DNA of 64,000 nucleotides from Enterococcus diestrammenae (GCF_009933255.1 NZ_MAEI01000012.1:58916-122915); one strand, 5' to 3'; numbered from the stretch's first letter, positions 40,596 through 48,953 are shown. The notes: generated from the sequence alone by a model not told the origin. Numbers and translations: made by a program.

Positions 40596-40823
40596 TCATT
40601 TCTTTTTCTTATCTGCGAAGTACTTGTAATAAAAAAAGATACCTACAATAAAAGATAATACTGCAATAACAAGTATTACCGGTTGTGGGAAAGTAACGAA
40701 CTGGTCTGTAAGTACCTGGCTTGTTAAGAATAGACTCAGCGAAAAAATAAACCAAAGTGTTCCAGCAATAATCATGATAGATATCCCCTTTCTTGAAAAC
40801 GCTTGCATTTTAAACATACTCAT
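40596..40823 (-). CDS. small two-helix membrane protein
   Basis: A 75-residue protein with two membrane segments (about 15-34 and 46-66) and a Lys-rich tail. It has no recognised family. It is divergent from the secreted-protein gene at 40858, about 35 bases away, so the two may share regulation. An immunity-type role is possible but unsupported. Confidence 0.6.
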   Translation of the reverse strand: MSMFKMQAFSRKGISIMIIAGTLWFIFSLSLFLTSQVLTDQFVTFPQPVILVIAVLSFIVGIFFYYKYFADKKKK

Positions 40824-40857
40824 AATATACTGATTATATCATAAAGGAGGAGAGTAT

Positions 40858-41465
40858 ATGATAAAAAAATTGTTTTTTTGTTAGCGTTGTTGGGTTTCGG
40901 CTTTTTTGCGGAAAGTAATGTAGTGCATGCAGGTTCCAACCAATGGAAAAGTGATCTTAGGAGCAACGAAACTTTGACAACCTATCCCTTGCTCTTGGAT
41001 GACGGAGACACTCTAAACTTCTTTACAGCGGAAGATCGAGAGGCGTACGTGCAGTATTACAAGAGTCAAAATTCAGGGATTCAAACCTTTTCAGCAGGAA
41101 ATAAAACAAGAGAGAAGTTCATCTCATCAAAAACATTCTATTCTAAGTTTATTGGTTACAATCCGTTAACACCTAGTTGGTCGTACGCAAGCAGATATAC
41201 TATTAGTCGTGGAAAGTCACTATCGTTTTCCACTGGTTATACTTATGATGGTGTATCTGCTACATTATCAGTTTCAAATTCATATGGTGTGTCTGTAACA
41301 TTACCTGCCAATAGTAAGAAAGCATCTAGACTAGCTGCTAAAGCTGATGTTAAAGTCTCAAAATACAAAATGGAACTTTATAATGGTATTACCGTATTAC
41401 AGACATTCTATGTGCTAAGGACATCCAGTGTAAAAAATATTACTAACTATGTGAAATATCGATAA
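40858..41465 (+). pseudogene. secreted protein with frameshift in signal peptide
   Basis: An ATG at 40858 with AAAGGAGGAGA upstream begins MIKKLFF and then stops after one more codon. The long frame (about 195 codons) begins at 40878 in the next frame with LLALLGFGFFAES, clearly the rest of a signal peptide. One base is missing from a T7 run at 40873-40879; an A7 run lies just before it. The mature part (from about VHAGSN) is Ser/Thr/Tyr-rich and beta-like, and I do not recognise it. The gene is off as written but could be phase variable. Confidence 0.75.
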
Positions 41466-41510
41466 TATACACACAACAATTAACCTATATTAAAACTTCA
41501 CAACATTGAT

Positions 41511-41554
41511 AGATACCGTGTCAAATTGTTCAAACATTATTTGACACGGTATCT
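41511..41554. terminator. long perfect hairpin between convergent genes
   Basis: Perfect 16-base arms AGATACCGTGTCAAAT and ATTTGACACGGTATCT with a 12-base loop lie between the secreted-protein gene (plus) and the resolvase remnant (minus). T-rich sequence follows on the plus side. It may be a bidirectional terminator or an old transposon end. Confidence 0.6.
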
Positions 41555-41576
41555 TTATTAACAAATTCCCCAAAAT

Positions 41577-42132
41577 TTAATTCCCAAAACGCTGCTTATA
41601 TCTGACAATCGTTGATTTATCCACTTCAAATAATCGAGCAGTTTCGTTATATGTATGAGTTTCCAAATACATAAGAATTTCCGTTATTTGTTTTGGTGTC
41701 TTCTTTATCTTCCTTCCATCTCTAAAATTTGGATTATGTTGCCTTTGGTATTCTTTTCCCTCCTGTGTTCGCTGTACAATCATATCCCGCTCAAACTGTG
41801 CAAATGCTAAGAACATATTTAGCATCAAACTCCCATTGGGTGAGTGATCCATTCTTCCCATATTAAGTATGTTTACCACAATATTTTTTTCTTGTAACTC
41901 TGAAATTAATGTAGTTCCCTGTTGAACCGGACGTGAAAGATGATCCAACTTCGTAACAATTAGTTCATCTCCAGGCATAAGAACTTGAAGCAACTCATCT
42001 AGCTTTGGACGATCACGTTTTGCTCCTGTGAATTTCTCGCTATAAATTTATCAGCTCCTGCATTATTTAAAAGCTCTATTTGACTTGCTAACTCCTGCTC
42101 GTTTGTAAAACCCTAGCGTACCCAAATATCAA
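41577..42132 (-). pseudogene. serine resolvase, two frameshifts
   Basis: A Tn3/Tn552-type resolvase. The start TTG at 42132 with AAAGGAGG upstream gives MIFGYARV, after which one base is missing (near 42105-42110) exactly at the usual catalytic Ser position. The frame then reads NEQELASQIELL until a second missing base near 42044-42049, and from there SEKFTGAKRDRPKLDELL leads into the intact last 138 codons with the C-terminal helix-turn-helix. The usual Arg in LDRLSR is also His. The enzyme should be inactive. Confidence 0.88.
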
Positions 42133-42290
42133 AAGACTGCCTCCTTTTGCATATATGTTTCGCATACTTCTTAAGGCTGAGTTTATCACGTTTATCCCGC
42201 ATGTGTAAAACTGTTAAGTTTTGCATACGAATAATTACGATGATGAAAATCCTTCAATCTCGTTAGCTTTCCAGGTCACCTAAATAAAAA
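42133..42290. other. possible res site upstream of resolvase remnant
   Basis: This stretch has no ORF. It holds two related half-sites, ATGTTTCGCATAC (near 42154) and GTTTTGCATACGAATAAT (near 42217), as expected for a resolvase res site. The arrangement is suggestive only. Confidence 0.35.
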
Positions 42291-42314
42291 GAGGTTCCTA
42301 TTAAGGATACCTCT
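42291..42314. repeat. left copy of 24-base repeat flanking the IS
   Basis: A 24-base sequence beginning GAGGTTCCTATTAAGG matches 43876-43899 at 23 of 24 positions. It folds as a hairpin (AGAGGT and TCCT pairing with AGGA and ACCTCT). It is either a long target duplication or a hairpin target. Confidence 0.85.
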
Positions 42315-42328
42315 CAGACCGTAGACAA

Positions 42329-42369
42329 ATACCGTTTCTAGTAGCCATTATCACTACTAGAAACGGTAT
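42329..42369. terminator. hairpin inside IS left end
   Basis: Perfect 16-base arms ATACCGTTTCTAGTAG and CTACTAGAAACGGTAT with a 9-base loop, followed by TTTTTT on the plus strand. It would block outside transcription entering the transposase region antisense, and may also end the transposase mRNA. Confidence 0.75.
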
Positions 42370-42442
42370 TTTTTAATGAAACTATGTATTTACTATTTTA
42401 AACAGATTAATGGATATGTCCGTCTATGTCATTTCTCCCTAC

Positions 42443-43780
42443 CTACCATATCCAGGTGGCTATCTTTTTCAAATTCATCATCGCAAAAACAAGCATCACG
42501 TAATGTTGATTTTTTATCAACCCGCGAAGCTTTGTCCAACGTAATCCATGCTTTTCTTTCCCATCTGCGAAGATTCGTTCTACTGTCTCTTTTCGTTTGG
42601 AATACTGCATTTTGTTGTATTTTGTATAACGGAGTTCTTCTGCTTTATCAAGGTACGGTTGCCATAAGTGCCTTTGGATAATTTTTTGATGTCCTTGACT
42701 TTCGGTACATTTTTCTAGCATGGGACAATTCGCACATTTTTTCTTATCTGATAGATAGTTCCTGTAGCCTTCTCTGTTTAGCGTTCCCGCTCGCAAAGTC
42801 TCACCTGCGGGGCACAGGTATTGATCGTAGTACTCATCATAAACAAAGTCTGGTTTTCGAAATGATCCTTTTTTTCCTCTCGGTCGCGTATAAGGAAGAA
42901 TGGGGCGTAGCCCTTCCTCATCTAAATACTTCGCAATAGCCGGTGTCTTATACCCGGCATCTGCGGCTATTCCATAAGGATGATAAAATGGAAGACTTTT
43001 TAACCCGTCAACTAGCGATGGAAGAATTTGGCTATCATGTATATTCCCTGGAGTAACTTGCATTCCCAAAATAAACCCATTTTTATCGCATGCTGTATGT
43101 GCAGAATAAGCAAACTGACGCTCTTTTTCTCCTTTAACAAAATAGCCACTTTCAGAATCTGTCGTACTAATATTTTTCAAAGAAGGTTCCCGCTCTTCGG
43201 AGAAGTCAAAAGGCTTTTTTCCGGCTGCCACACGTACCTCGTTGATTTCTTCCTCTAGTTTTGTCTGATAAAACTTTACTTCCTGTTCAACTAGTACTCG
43301 TTCGCCGCTGTGTTTATTTGCGTTTGCTTTGATGTGTGTGGAGTCAATAAAAATAACTTCATCATCGATGAAACCCTTATCGTGTGCTTCATTGAGAATA
43401 TGGAAAAAGATTTGATAGAACACATCTGTATCTTTAAAACGTCGAATATAATTTTTTCCGAAAGTGGAAAAATGTGGCACTTTTTCGGAAATCTCTAGCC
43501 CAAGAAACCAGCGATAGGCCATGTTAGCTTCGATTTCTTTGATTGTTTGGCGCATCGAGCGGATACCGAATAGATATTGAATAAAGACCATCTTGAAAAG
43601 AATGACAGGATCAATGCTCGGCCTACCTTGGCTAGAGTACATTGATTCGACAAGAGGATAGATAAAGTCAAAGTTAAGTGCCTTGTCTACCTTTCTTACA
43701 AGATGATCTTTAGGAACCAAATCTTCAATTGAAACAATTTCGAAGCAATTTCTAGAGTCTATGGTACGTCTTGTCATCAT
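42443..43780 (-). CDS. IS1182-family transposase
   Basis: The 445-residue DDE transposase starts at the ATG at 43780 (AAGGGG 8 bases upstream). It has the N-terminal DUF772-type domain (about 40-120, with GRPSIDP and YLFGIRS), the first Asp in DSTHIKANANKH, the second in GIAADAGYKT and the Glu in RKETVERIFADGKEKHGLR. A C-x2-C-type cluster (KKKCANCPMLEKC) lies between. It appears intact, so the element may be active. Confidence 0.93.
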   Translation of the reverse strand: MMTRRTIDSRNCFEIVSIEDLVPKDHLVRKVDKALNFDFIYPLVESMYSSQGRPSIDPVILFKMVFIQYLFGIRSMRQTIKEIEANMAYRWFLGLEISEKVPHFSTFGKNYIRRFKDTDVFYQIFFHILNEAHDKGFIDDEVIFIDSTHIKANANKHSGERVLVEQEVKFYQTKLEEEINEVRVAAGKKPFDFSEEREPSLKNISTTDSESGYFVKGEKERQFAYSAHTACDKNGFILGMQVTPGNIHDSQILPSLVDGLKSLPFYHPYGIAADAGYKTPAIAKYLDEEGLRPILPYTRPRGKKGSFRKPDFVYDEYYDQYLCPAGETLRAGTLNREGYRNYLSDKKKCANCPMLEKCTESQGHQKIIQRHLWQPYLDKAEELRYTKYNKMQYSKRKETVERIFADGKEKHGLRWTKLRGLIKNQHYVMLVFAMMNLKKIATWIW

Positions 43781-43875
43781 AGCCAACACCCCTTGATATC
43801 ACTAGATTTGTTAGTTTCATTATATCAAAAAAAGACTGTAGACTTAAGCCAGATACTGACTTTGTCTACAGTCTG

Positions 43876-43899
43876 GAGGTTACTATTAAGGATACCTCT
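43876..43899. repeat. right copy of 24-base repeat flanking the IS
   Basis: It matches 42291-42314 except for one base (A instead of C at position 7). It joins the IS directly to the Fic gene region; the Fic stop codon lies 23 bases further on. Confidence 0.85.
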
Positions 43900-43922
43900 T
43901 TTCATTTATAACTAGTTATCAT

Positions 43923-44789
43923 CTATCTGTTTATTCCTTTATGATGTGGTTTAGGAAAATGTGAAGAATTACCATGCAAAATACTTTTTGTACGATCAAT
44001 CATATTTTGCCTATCCAATTTATTACTTCCCTCAAATAAAAGATTTTCAGTAAATAAGTTTAAATATTTAGTGGTTTGTAATTCTCTTGAAGCATTCGCT
44101 AAAACTAAACAATCACGAAAATAATCTGAATGACTTTGAAAAGGCTGATTATCCAAAGTAAAACCAAGCGATCGTAAATATTTAATAGCAAAGACAGCCA
44201 TAGTTCTCGTGTTTCCTTCTCTAAAAGGATGAATTTGCCAAACATCCGATATAAAATGCATAACGTGCTTTCCAATTTCTTTTTGACTCATACCTTTAAA
44301 AGAGAAATTTTTTTCTGCTTTAAAATCATAATCTAGTGTGTCTTGAATTAAGAAGTGGCTTGCATATTGTACGGAAGCTCCCTCTAACACAGCTTCTTTT
44401 TTCGTAATATTTACATTTCTAAATTTACCGACAGGAAAATCGGTAAAAATATCTGTAAACAGATATTTATGAATCGCAAGTAATGATCCAGAACTCAATG
44501 TAAAAAAATCATCAGAGAGTAACTGAGCAATTCTCAATGCTACTCCATCTGCCTCTTTTGTAATGTAGTCCGATTCATCAGAATCATAATACCTTTTTAA
44601 ATTATCTTCAATTTCTTCGTAGCTTTTTCTACCTTCAATATGTTCATTTGCTAGTTCAACCATGTATTTAGAAGGTTTTAGTCCATCTACAGCCTGTAAA
44701 CCAAAGCTTGTTTTCCAAAGATCAAGTTTTGCCTGATGAGGTAAATCTTGCTTTTCTTCTTGATACGGTACCTCTTCTCCATAGCTCAT
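43923..44789 (-). CDS. Fic-family AMP transferase, intact active site
   Basis: The 288-residue protein has the complete loop HPFREGNTRT (His at about 187), so it should transfer AMP (or another nucleotide group) from ATP to a target protein. Near the N-terminus, ANEHIEG (about 47-53) resembles the inhibitory S-x3-E-G helix of class II Fic proteins, with Asn in place of Ser, suggesting built-in autoinhibition. AGGGAAAAAA precedes the ATG. Toxin-like or signalling roles are both possible; the target is unknown. Confidence 0.88.
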   Translation of the reverse strand: MSYGEEVPYQEEKQDLPHQAKLDLWKTSFGLQAVDGLKPSKYMVELANEHIEGRKSYEEIEDNLKRYYDSDESDYITKEADGVALRIAQLLSDDFFTLSSGSLLAIHKYLFTDIFTDFPVGKFRNVNITKKEAVLEGASVQYASHFLIQDTLDYDFKAEKNFSFKGMSQKEIGKHVMHFISDVWQIHPFREGNTRTMAVFAIKYLRSLGFTLDNQPFQSHSDYFRDCLVLANASRELQTTKYLNLFTENLLFEGSNKLDRQNMIDRTKSILHGNSSHFPKPHHKGINR

Positions 44790-44845
44790 AGGTTTTTTCC
44801 CTCCATTTAGAGATTAATCCTTGCATTGTATTTCAAACAAACGTA

Positions 44846-45028
44846 TTAAGACTTCCATTTTTTATCATCACTTAACAATGACTTAGCAATTTCATCTATT
44901 TTTTCCATTATTTTAAGAATCAGGGCTGCTTCATCATCAGTATAAAACTCTTTTTCATTATCAAGAGTCAGATATCCACCTGTTTGTTTATAATATTCCG
45001 CTCGAATATCATTTGCTGTTTTTACCAT
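44846..45028 (-). CDS. small acidic protein upstream of fic
   Basis: A 60-residue, mostly helical protein (DEAALILKIMEKIDEIAKSLL) with a good start (AAGGTAC / GAGAAGGT region). It lies 56 bases upstream of the Fic gene on the same strand. It could be a Fic-associated antitoxin-like partner, but it lacks a clear S/T-x3-E-G/N motif, so I leave it as unknown. Confidence 0.55.
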   Translation of the reverse strand: MVKTANDIRAEYYKQTGGYLTLDNEKEFYTDDEAALILKIMEKIDEIAKSLLSDDKKWKS

Positions 45029-45054
45029 AGTACCTTCTCCTCGTAATGAACCTT

Positions 45055-45243
45055 TTACTCTAATGGGTCTTTGGTAACTTTTATAGCTTCTCCGGAGGTT
45101 CGACTCTGAATAAACTTTATGTCCCGTTCACTGAAATCAGTTGCCTGTGCCTTATCACTTGTCAAAATCATTTCATCCAAGTGATTTATTGAAATCAAAT
45201 AGCCCTCTGGAGTTTTAAAAATATAGCGAAAGTTAGCATTCAT
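45055..45243 (-). CDS. small protein of unknown function
   Basis: A 62-residue soluble protein with a likely beta-hairpin start (FRYIFKTPEGYLISINHLDEM). AAAGGATC lies upstream of the ATG. It belongs to the run of small genes between the transfer genes and fic. Confidence 0.55.
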   Translation of the reverse strand: MNANFRYIFKTPEGYLISINHLDEMILTSDKAQATDFSERDIKFIQSRTSGEAIKVTKDPLE

Positions 45244-45296
45244 TGTTTATTGATCCTTTCAGATGTACGGGTCATAGGTAAAATTTTGAATCTTAA

Positions 45297-45554
45297 TTAG
45301 AAGAGTGATCCTAAGAAAATATGTCCCAAAAATAGTAAGATCATAAATCCAATATAACCTACAATAATCACACAAGCCAACTTAAAAAGAAAAATTGGTA
45401 GCATAATCAAAAAAACGAATAGACGTACAACGACATTAATTAGCAACGCTACAGCTTCGCAAAATATTGTCATAGCCGTAGCTATCACTTTACCAACCAT
45501 GGCCACGACAAAGATTATCTTCTCTTTTGCTGATAAATGCAGTTTATTTTCCAT
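45297..45554 (-). CDS. small membrane protein
   Basis: An 85-residue, highly hydrophobic protein with two or three membrane segments from about residue 10 to 83. It overlaps the end of the gene at 45544 by 11 bases, implying coupled translation. Similar small membrane proteins are common in conjugation modules. Confidence 0.6.
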   Translation of the reverse strand: MENKLHLSAKEKIIFVVAMVGKVIATAMTIFCEAVALLINVVVRLFVFLIMLPIFLFKLACVIIVGYIGFMILLFLGHIFLGSLF

Positions 45555-45999
45555 CTGAGTATTTCCTCCAAGTTATTAACCCATTCTCATCACATGACAC
45601 AGGTATATAGTTTTCAGCCCAAGCAACAGCTATTAAGAAGTCAAACGTTCGATTAATTGCATCTTCTGTACATAAGTTTGAATAAATTTCAGGTGTTCCT
45701 GGATATTTTGATATCTCTTTTAGTACCTCAGTCCCTAATATATCCTCACGCTCGATCTTAAATGCTAACAAGTTCAATTCTTGACTTAAAAACTCTTCAT
45801 CTATCGGTAAATTGTATTTTCGATTCAAATAATATGAAAAAACTACCAAGATACGTAACCCAACAGCTGGAAAAAAAGAATCTAGGAATCGATGGCCAGT
45901 GGCAGACCTGTAATGATCCATGAAATCATCCTGATTGGTAACTCGATTCAAAAATTTCTTAACAATTTCATACTGTACTTTCTCATTTCAAGAAACCAT
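45544..45999 (-). pseudogene. conserved-looking gene with premature stop at codon 4
   Basis: A strong ribosome site (AAGGGGAGACT) precedes an ATG at 45999, followed by GTT TCT and then TGA at 45990-45988. The same frame then continues open for about 147 codons (NEKVQYEIVKKFLNRV and on), so a sense codon seems to have become TGA. A TTG at about 45951 could allow reinitiation to give 135 residues. The protein is soluble and unrecognised. A TTTACTAGTAAA palindrome lies just upstream. Confidence 0.7.
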
Positions 46000-46011
46000 A
46001 GTCTCCCCTTC

Positions 46012-46023
46012 TTTACTAGTAAA
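46012..46023. promoter_or_regulatory. TTTACTAGTAAA operator copy 1
   Basis: A perfect 12-base palindrome lies 1 base after the stop of the winged-helix gene and 13 bases before the ATG of the next gene, where a repressor would block expression. Confidence 0.65.
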
Positions 46024-46024
46024 A

Positions 46025-46591
46025 TTATTGTTCTGGTATTTGCGTTTTTATCCAGTCTCTTAGCCTGGTTCGCAGCTTTCGATTTGGATAATCTAGGTAC
46101 TCAATATCTATCAAATCACAAGTTTCTTCTACTAAAGCCCACGAACCAAGTATTCTAAAAGTAAATTGGTTTGCTTCAAAAGCATTCATATAGCGCTGAC
46201 TGGCAACTGGAAGCTTACTACTATTCTCGACAACAATAGTATCTGTATAGGCTCCTTTATTAATAAGTTCTTTCTCTCTATCCTTGATGGCATACTTAAT
46301 TGCAAGTTCTCGTCGTAAGATTATTTCTTCGCCATCCTTCAAACGAGCCGCTTTCTCACCATCCTTAAAACCCAATTGATAGGCAGAAGTCTTTTTGATT
46401 GAACCATCAGTCCCGGATATTTGCTTTTTCATCGCAAACCTTTCCAAACTTATTGGATCGATTTCATATCCTTTAATCCGTGAAGGTAATTTTGCATCAA
46501 TTTTACCCTGTCTTACCCAACGCAGCAACATTTGCCGACTAGTTGTAATCTGCTTCTTTTCGAGATATTTTAAGGCCTCATCGACGTTCAT
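46025..46591 (-). CDS. MerR/excisionase-type winged-helix regulator
   Basis: The 188-residue protein begins with an HTH_17-like domain (TTSRQMLLRWVRQGKI, then a wing ending YEIDPISLERF, about 1-55). A helical, charged C-terminal domain of unknown type follows. Three near-identical palindromes, TTTACTAGTAAA, flank the gene, two in its own promoter region and one before the next gene, so it is a good candidate for an autoregulator of the transfer or maintenance genes. Target binding is inferred. Confidence 0.7.
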   Translation of the reverse strand: MNVDEALKYLEKKQITTSRQMLLRWVRQGKIDAKLPSRIKGYEIDPISLERFAMKKQISGTDGSIKKTSAYQLGFKDGEKAARLKDGEEIILRRELAIKYAIKDREKELINKGAYTDTIVVENSSKLPVASQRYMNAFEANQFTFRILGSWALVEETCDLIDIEYLDYPNRKLRTRLRDWIKTQIPEQ

Positions 46592-46612
46592 TCTCTACCT
46601 CCAAACTATTCT

Positions 46613-46622
46613 TTACTAGTAA
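46613..46622. promoter_or_regulatory. TTACTAGTAA operator copy 2
   Basis: The 10-base core of the palindrome lies 22 bases upstream of the winged-helix gene's ATG. It is 45 bases from copy 3, centre to centre about four helical turns. Confidence 0.65.
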
Positions 46623-46656
46623 TATTATAAAACAGTTTTAAGTAATTTTCAACAAT

Positions 46657-46668
46657 TTTACTAGTAAA
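46657..46668. promoter_or_regulatory. TTTACTAGTAAA operator copy 3
   Basis: A perfect 12-base palindrome in the 83-base gap between the winged-helix gene and the coiled-coil transfer protein gene that ends at 46675. Confidence 0.65.
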
Positions 46669-46674
46669 GTTGAT

Positions 46675-47286
46675 TTAGTCTAGCTTTTCTCCAAGACGTT
46701 CGATGGACGTAAATTGATTTTTAAACTGATCATAGGTCACTTTATATAAATAGGATCCGCTTTGATCACTCTCTACATCCGCAATTTTGACAGAATTTTT
46801 AACTAAGATAATTGCCTGAAGTATATTTGAATTAGAAGACTTCATGTAAACGCCAGGCTCTCCTGATAAACTAGAAATTAAATCAATTGATGGAACAGTA
46901 TCTTGAGCATCATTTGGAAACAACGAATCAAGGACATCTTCACTGCATAACTTAGAGGCTTCTTCCTTACGTTTGTGAACTGTTCCTTTAGCAGTTGACG
47001 TATCGTAGTTATAGATAGTCTTAAATAATTCGTGAGAGGCTTTGATTAGCTTATCGTTCGCTGACCCATTTTTTTCCTTATAGAGTGTCTGATATCTTTG
47101 AGACAGCACATCTAAATCGTTTTTCGTAGACGCTAAACTTTCTTTAGATTTTTGAAACTTGGACTCAATTACAGTATTGCTTTCTTTTTGCGTTTTAATT
47201 TCCTTAAGTACTACTACATTCCCAACAATAGAGAGTAATAGCGCAAAGAACAATACCACCGAAATAATTTTTGATGATTCTTTCAT
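46675..47286 (-). CDS. membrane-anchored coiled-coil transfer protein
   Basis: The 203-residue protein has one N-terminal membrane segment (about 7-28), a coiled coil (about 30-75, SKFQKSKESLASTKNDLDVL) and an extracellular NTF2/VirB8-like-sized domain. It starts 3 bases after the CHAP gene stop. By position it resembles the TrsH-region proteins of pSK41/pGO1-type transfer systems; sequence assignment is not possible by eye. Confidence 0.65.
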   Translation of the reverse strand: MKESSKIISVVLFFALLLSIVGNVVVLKEIKTQKESNTVIESKFQKSKESLASTKNDLDVLSQRYQTLYKEKNGSANDKLIKASHELFKTIYNYDTSTAKGTVHKRKEEASKLCSEDVLDSLFPNDAQDTVPSIDLISSLSGEPGVYMKSSNSNILQAIILVKNSVKIADVESDQSGSYLYKVTYDQFKNQFTSIERLGEKLD

Positions 47287-47289
47287 TAC

Positions 47290-48546
47290 TTACCCCTTCT
47301 TTCCTTTAATAAAATATGCTAAATCCCCGGTATCTTTGCTGATTACACGCCACGATCTCGTGCCTGATCCGCTATTGATGACGTTAGTTTCACTAACTAA
47401 AAAGCTTCCGTCTGGATTAACATACTCAACGACAGCAATATGCCCATAACCGACACTTGATCCTGCAACTCCTCCAGGAAAACTGACAGCCCAACCGACA
47501 CTAGGTTTACCTTTTTCTACTGTGTAACCTGCTGCTTCTGCCGATTGGCCCCAGGAGCCGCCATTCCCTCCATTGCCTGAAAACCATTCAATAGGTGTAC
47601 CAAGCTGAACCATTCGATTATATGCGCCCCAGGTACATTGCCCGAATGGATAATTATTTCCTGGATACGTGTTCTCGTCTGGCATAGGACTAACTTTCCC
47701 TTCATATTCTTTTGGAATTTCTAGAACTGGGGCACCATTTGGTGTTCCTGTTCCGGTACTTGAATTTGAATCACATTCACCGATACCGGTTGAACCAGAA
47801 TCAGATCCGTCGCCATCGATGCCAGGTAAATCTATCCCACCATTCCCCTTATAAGGACTTGTTCCATACTTCTCAATCGCTTCTTTATCCATGGCTTCTA
47901 AAAAGTCTGAAGGTATCCCACCAGATGTATACAAGCTATTTAGCGCTAGAAGATAGCCTGGATCAGTTGCCCACCCACCGTTAAAAATATGATTAAAAGT
48001 ATCGCTTGGACTTGTACAATTTACAGCACCAAGGTATAACGTACTGCGAGCCAAAAATTCAGCTTTTCCGATAATTCCTGCATCGTAGTCCTTATACCAA
48101 ACATAGGCTCCCCCAGTACCGTCACCCACTTCAGAACCTCCTGAAGAGACTTCGTTGGGGGACTTGCTCCAGCCATTCTTATAGGTATCAAAATTTTTGA
48201 TCCCATCGAACCATTTGACACCACCTGAATTGTGATTTTGACCGAAACTTGGAACATTCGGATCCAAACCCGTCTCTACAATTGCTTGAATTAGATTAGC
48301 ACTTGGTAAAAAGCCATATTTTCCCCAGGCTACTATATAAGCATTTCGATGCTGCTTCGCAAATTCAAGTCTCGTAGGATTTTCCGAAGAGCCACCTGGC
48401 AATTCTGTGCCTGAACTATCTTCACAGTTTAATTCTTCTCCATTTGATACATTGCTGACACCACCGGCCAAGCCGGCAACAATACCAGACATAATAATCA
48501 AAAATGCGACAATCCCAATTATTGAAGCTACCATCGTTTTTTTCAT
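47290..48546 (-). CDS. TrsG/PrgK-like cell-wall hydrolase (lysozyme-like plus CHAP)
   Basis: The 418-residue protein opens the peptidoglycan for the transfer channel. It has an N-terminal membrane anchor (about 7-30), a lysozyme or glucosaminidase-like domain (about 60-225, ANLIQAIVETGLDP), a Gly/Ser/Asp-rich linker, and a C-terminal CHAP amidase/endopeptidase (about 290-415) with the catalytic Cys in GQCTWGAYN and His in GYGHIAVVEYV. Paired hydrolase domains are a hallmark of Gram-positive type IV secretion. Confidence 0.9.
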   Translation of the reverse strand: MKKTMVASIIGIVAFLIIMSGIVAGLAGGVSNVSNGEELNCEDSSGTELPGGSSENPTRLEFAKQHRNAYIVAWGKYGFLPSANLIQAIVETGLDPNVPSFGQNHNSGGVKWFDGIKNFDTYKNGWSKSPNEVSSGGSEVGDGTGGAYVWYKDYDAGIIGKAEFLARSTLYLGAVNCTSPSDTFNHIFNGGWATDPGYLLALNSLYTSGGIPSDFLEAMDKEAIEKYGTSPYKGNGGIDLPGIDGDGSDSGSTGIGECDSNSSTGTGTPNGAPVLEIPKEYEGKVSPMPDENTYPGNNYPFGQCTWGAYNRMVQLGTPIEWFSGNGGNGGSWGQSAEAAGYTVEKGKPSVGWAVSFPGGVAGSSVGYGHIAVVEYVNPDGSFLVSETNVINSGSGTRSWRVISKDTGDLAYFIKGKKG

Positions 48547-48623
48547 ATCATCACCTCATCTACTATTTATCCACGCTAATAGTAAATGGATTCTTAAACT
48601 GGAGAGAATTCGGGACATTAAAA

Positions 48624-48653
48624 AGATGGACTGAGCATTCTTTCAGTCCATCT
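48624..48653 (-). terminator. terminator after first transfer gene block
   Basis: AGATGGACTGA and TCAGTCCATCT arms with a short loop are followed by TTTTAATG on the minus strand. It splits the transfer genes into an upstream block (PrgI-like to 48659) and a downstream block (CHAP gene onward). Confidence 0.75.
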
Positions 48654-48658
48654 CCACT

Positions 48659-48940
48659 TTAATTCAAAACAAATTTATAGAGTATAACAAGAATTGCTAA
48701 AACTATGGCAATTCCATATAGCTTTCTTATAAAAATGGAATTTCTTTTTTCTTGTTCATCCGTTTTATCGTCATTAGAAGAAAAATACATTTTCTTCTCA
48801 AGGAATTTCAATTTCTGTTCTTTTTTATACCGTTTATATTTTCCAATTGGAGAGAGCTTCTCGCTTTCCTTAGTAGACACCTCTCTAATCTCTTTATCTT
48901 GAATTTGAGAATTACGATTGATAATGGGCACTCTTTTCAC
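48659..48940 (-). CDS. small C-terminally anchored protein (TrsF position)
   Basis: The 93-residue protein has a long charged N-terminal half (Lys/Glu-rich, likely helical) and one C-terminal membrane segment (about 71-91). It lies 13 bases after virB4 and is the last gene before the terminator. Its function is unknown; the position suggests a channel accessory. Confidence 0.6.
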   Translation of the reverse strand: MKRVPIINRNSQIQDKEIREVSTKESEKLSPIGKYKRYKKEQKLKFLEKKMYFSSNDDKTDEQEKRNSIFIRKLYGIAIVLAILVILYKFVLN

Positions 48941-48953
48941 CTACTTGATTACT

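Larger units (their letters stand above)
42315..43875 (-). mobile_element. IS1182-family insertion sequence, complete
   Basis: A 1561-bp element bounded by 15-base terminal inverted repeats (CAGACCGTAGACAAA at the left, CAGACTGTAGACAAA reading in from the right, 14 of 15 identical). It carries one full-length transposase gene and an internal strong hairpin at its transposase 3' side. It is flanked by 24-base direct repeats with one mismatch. Confidence 0.9.
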
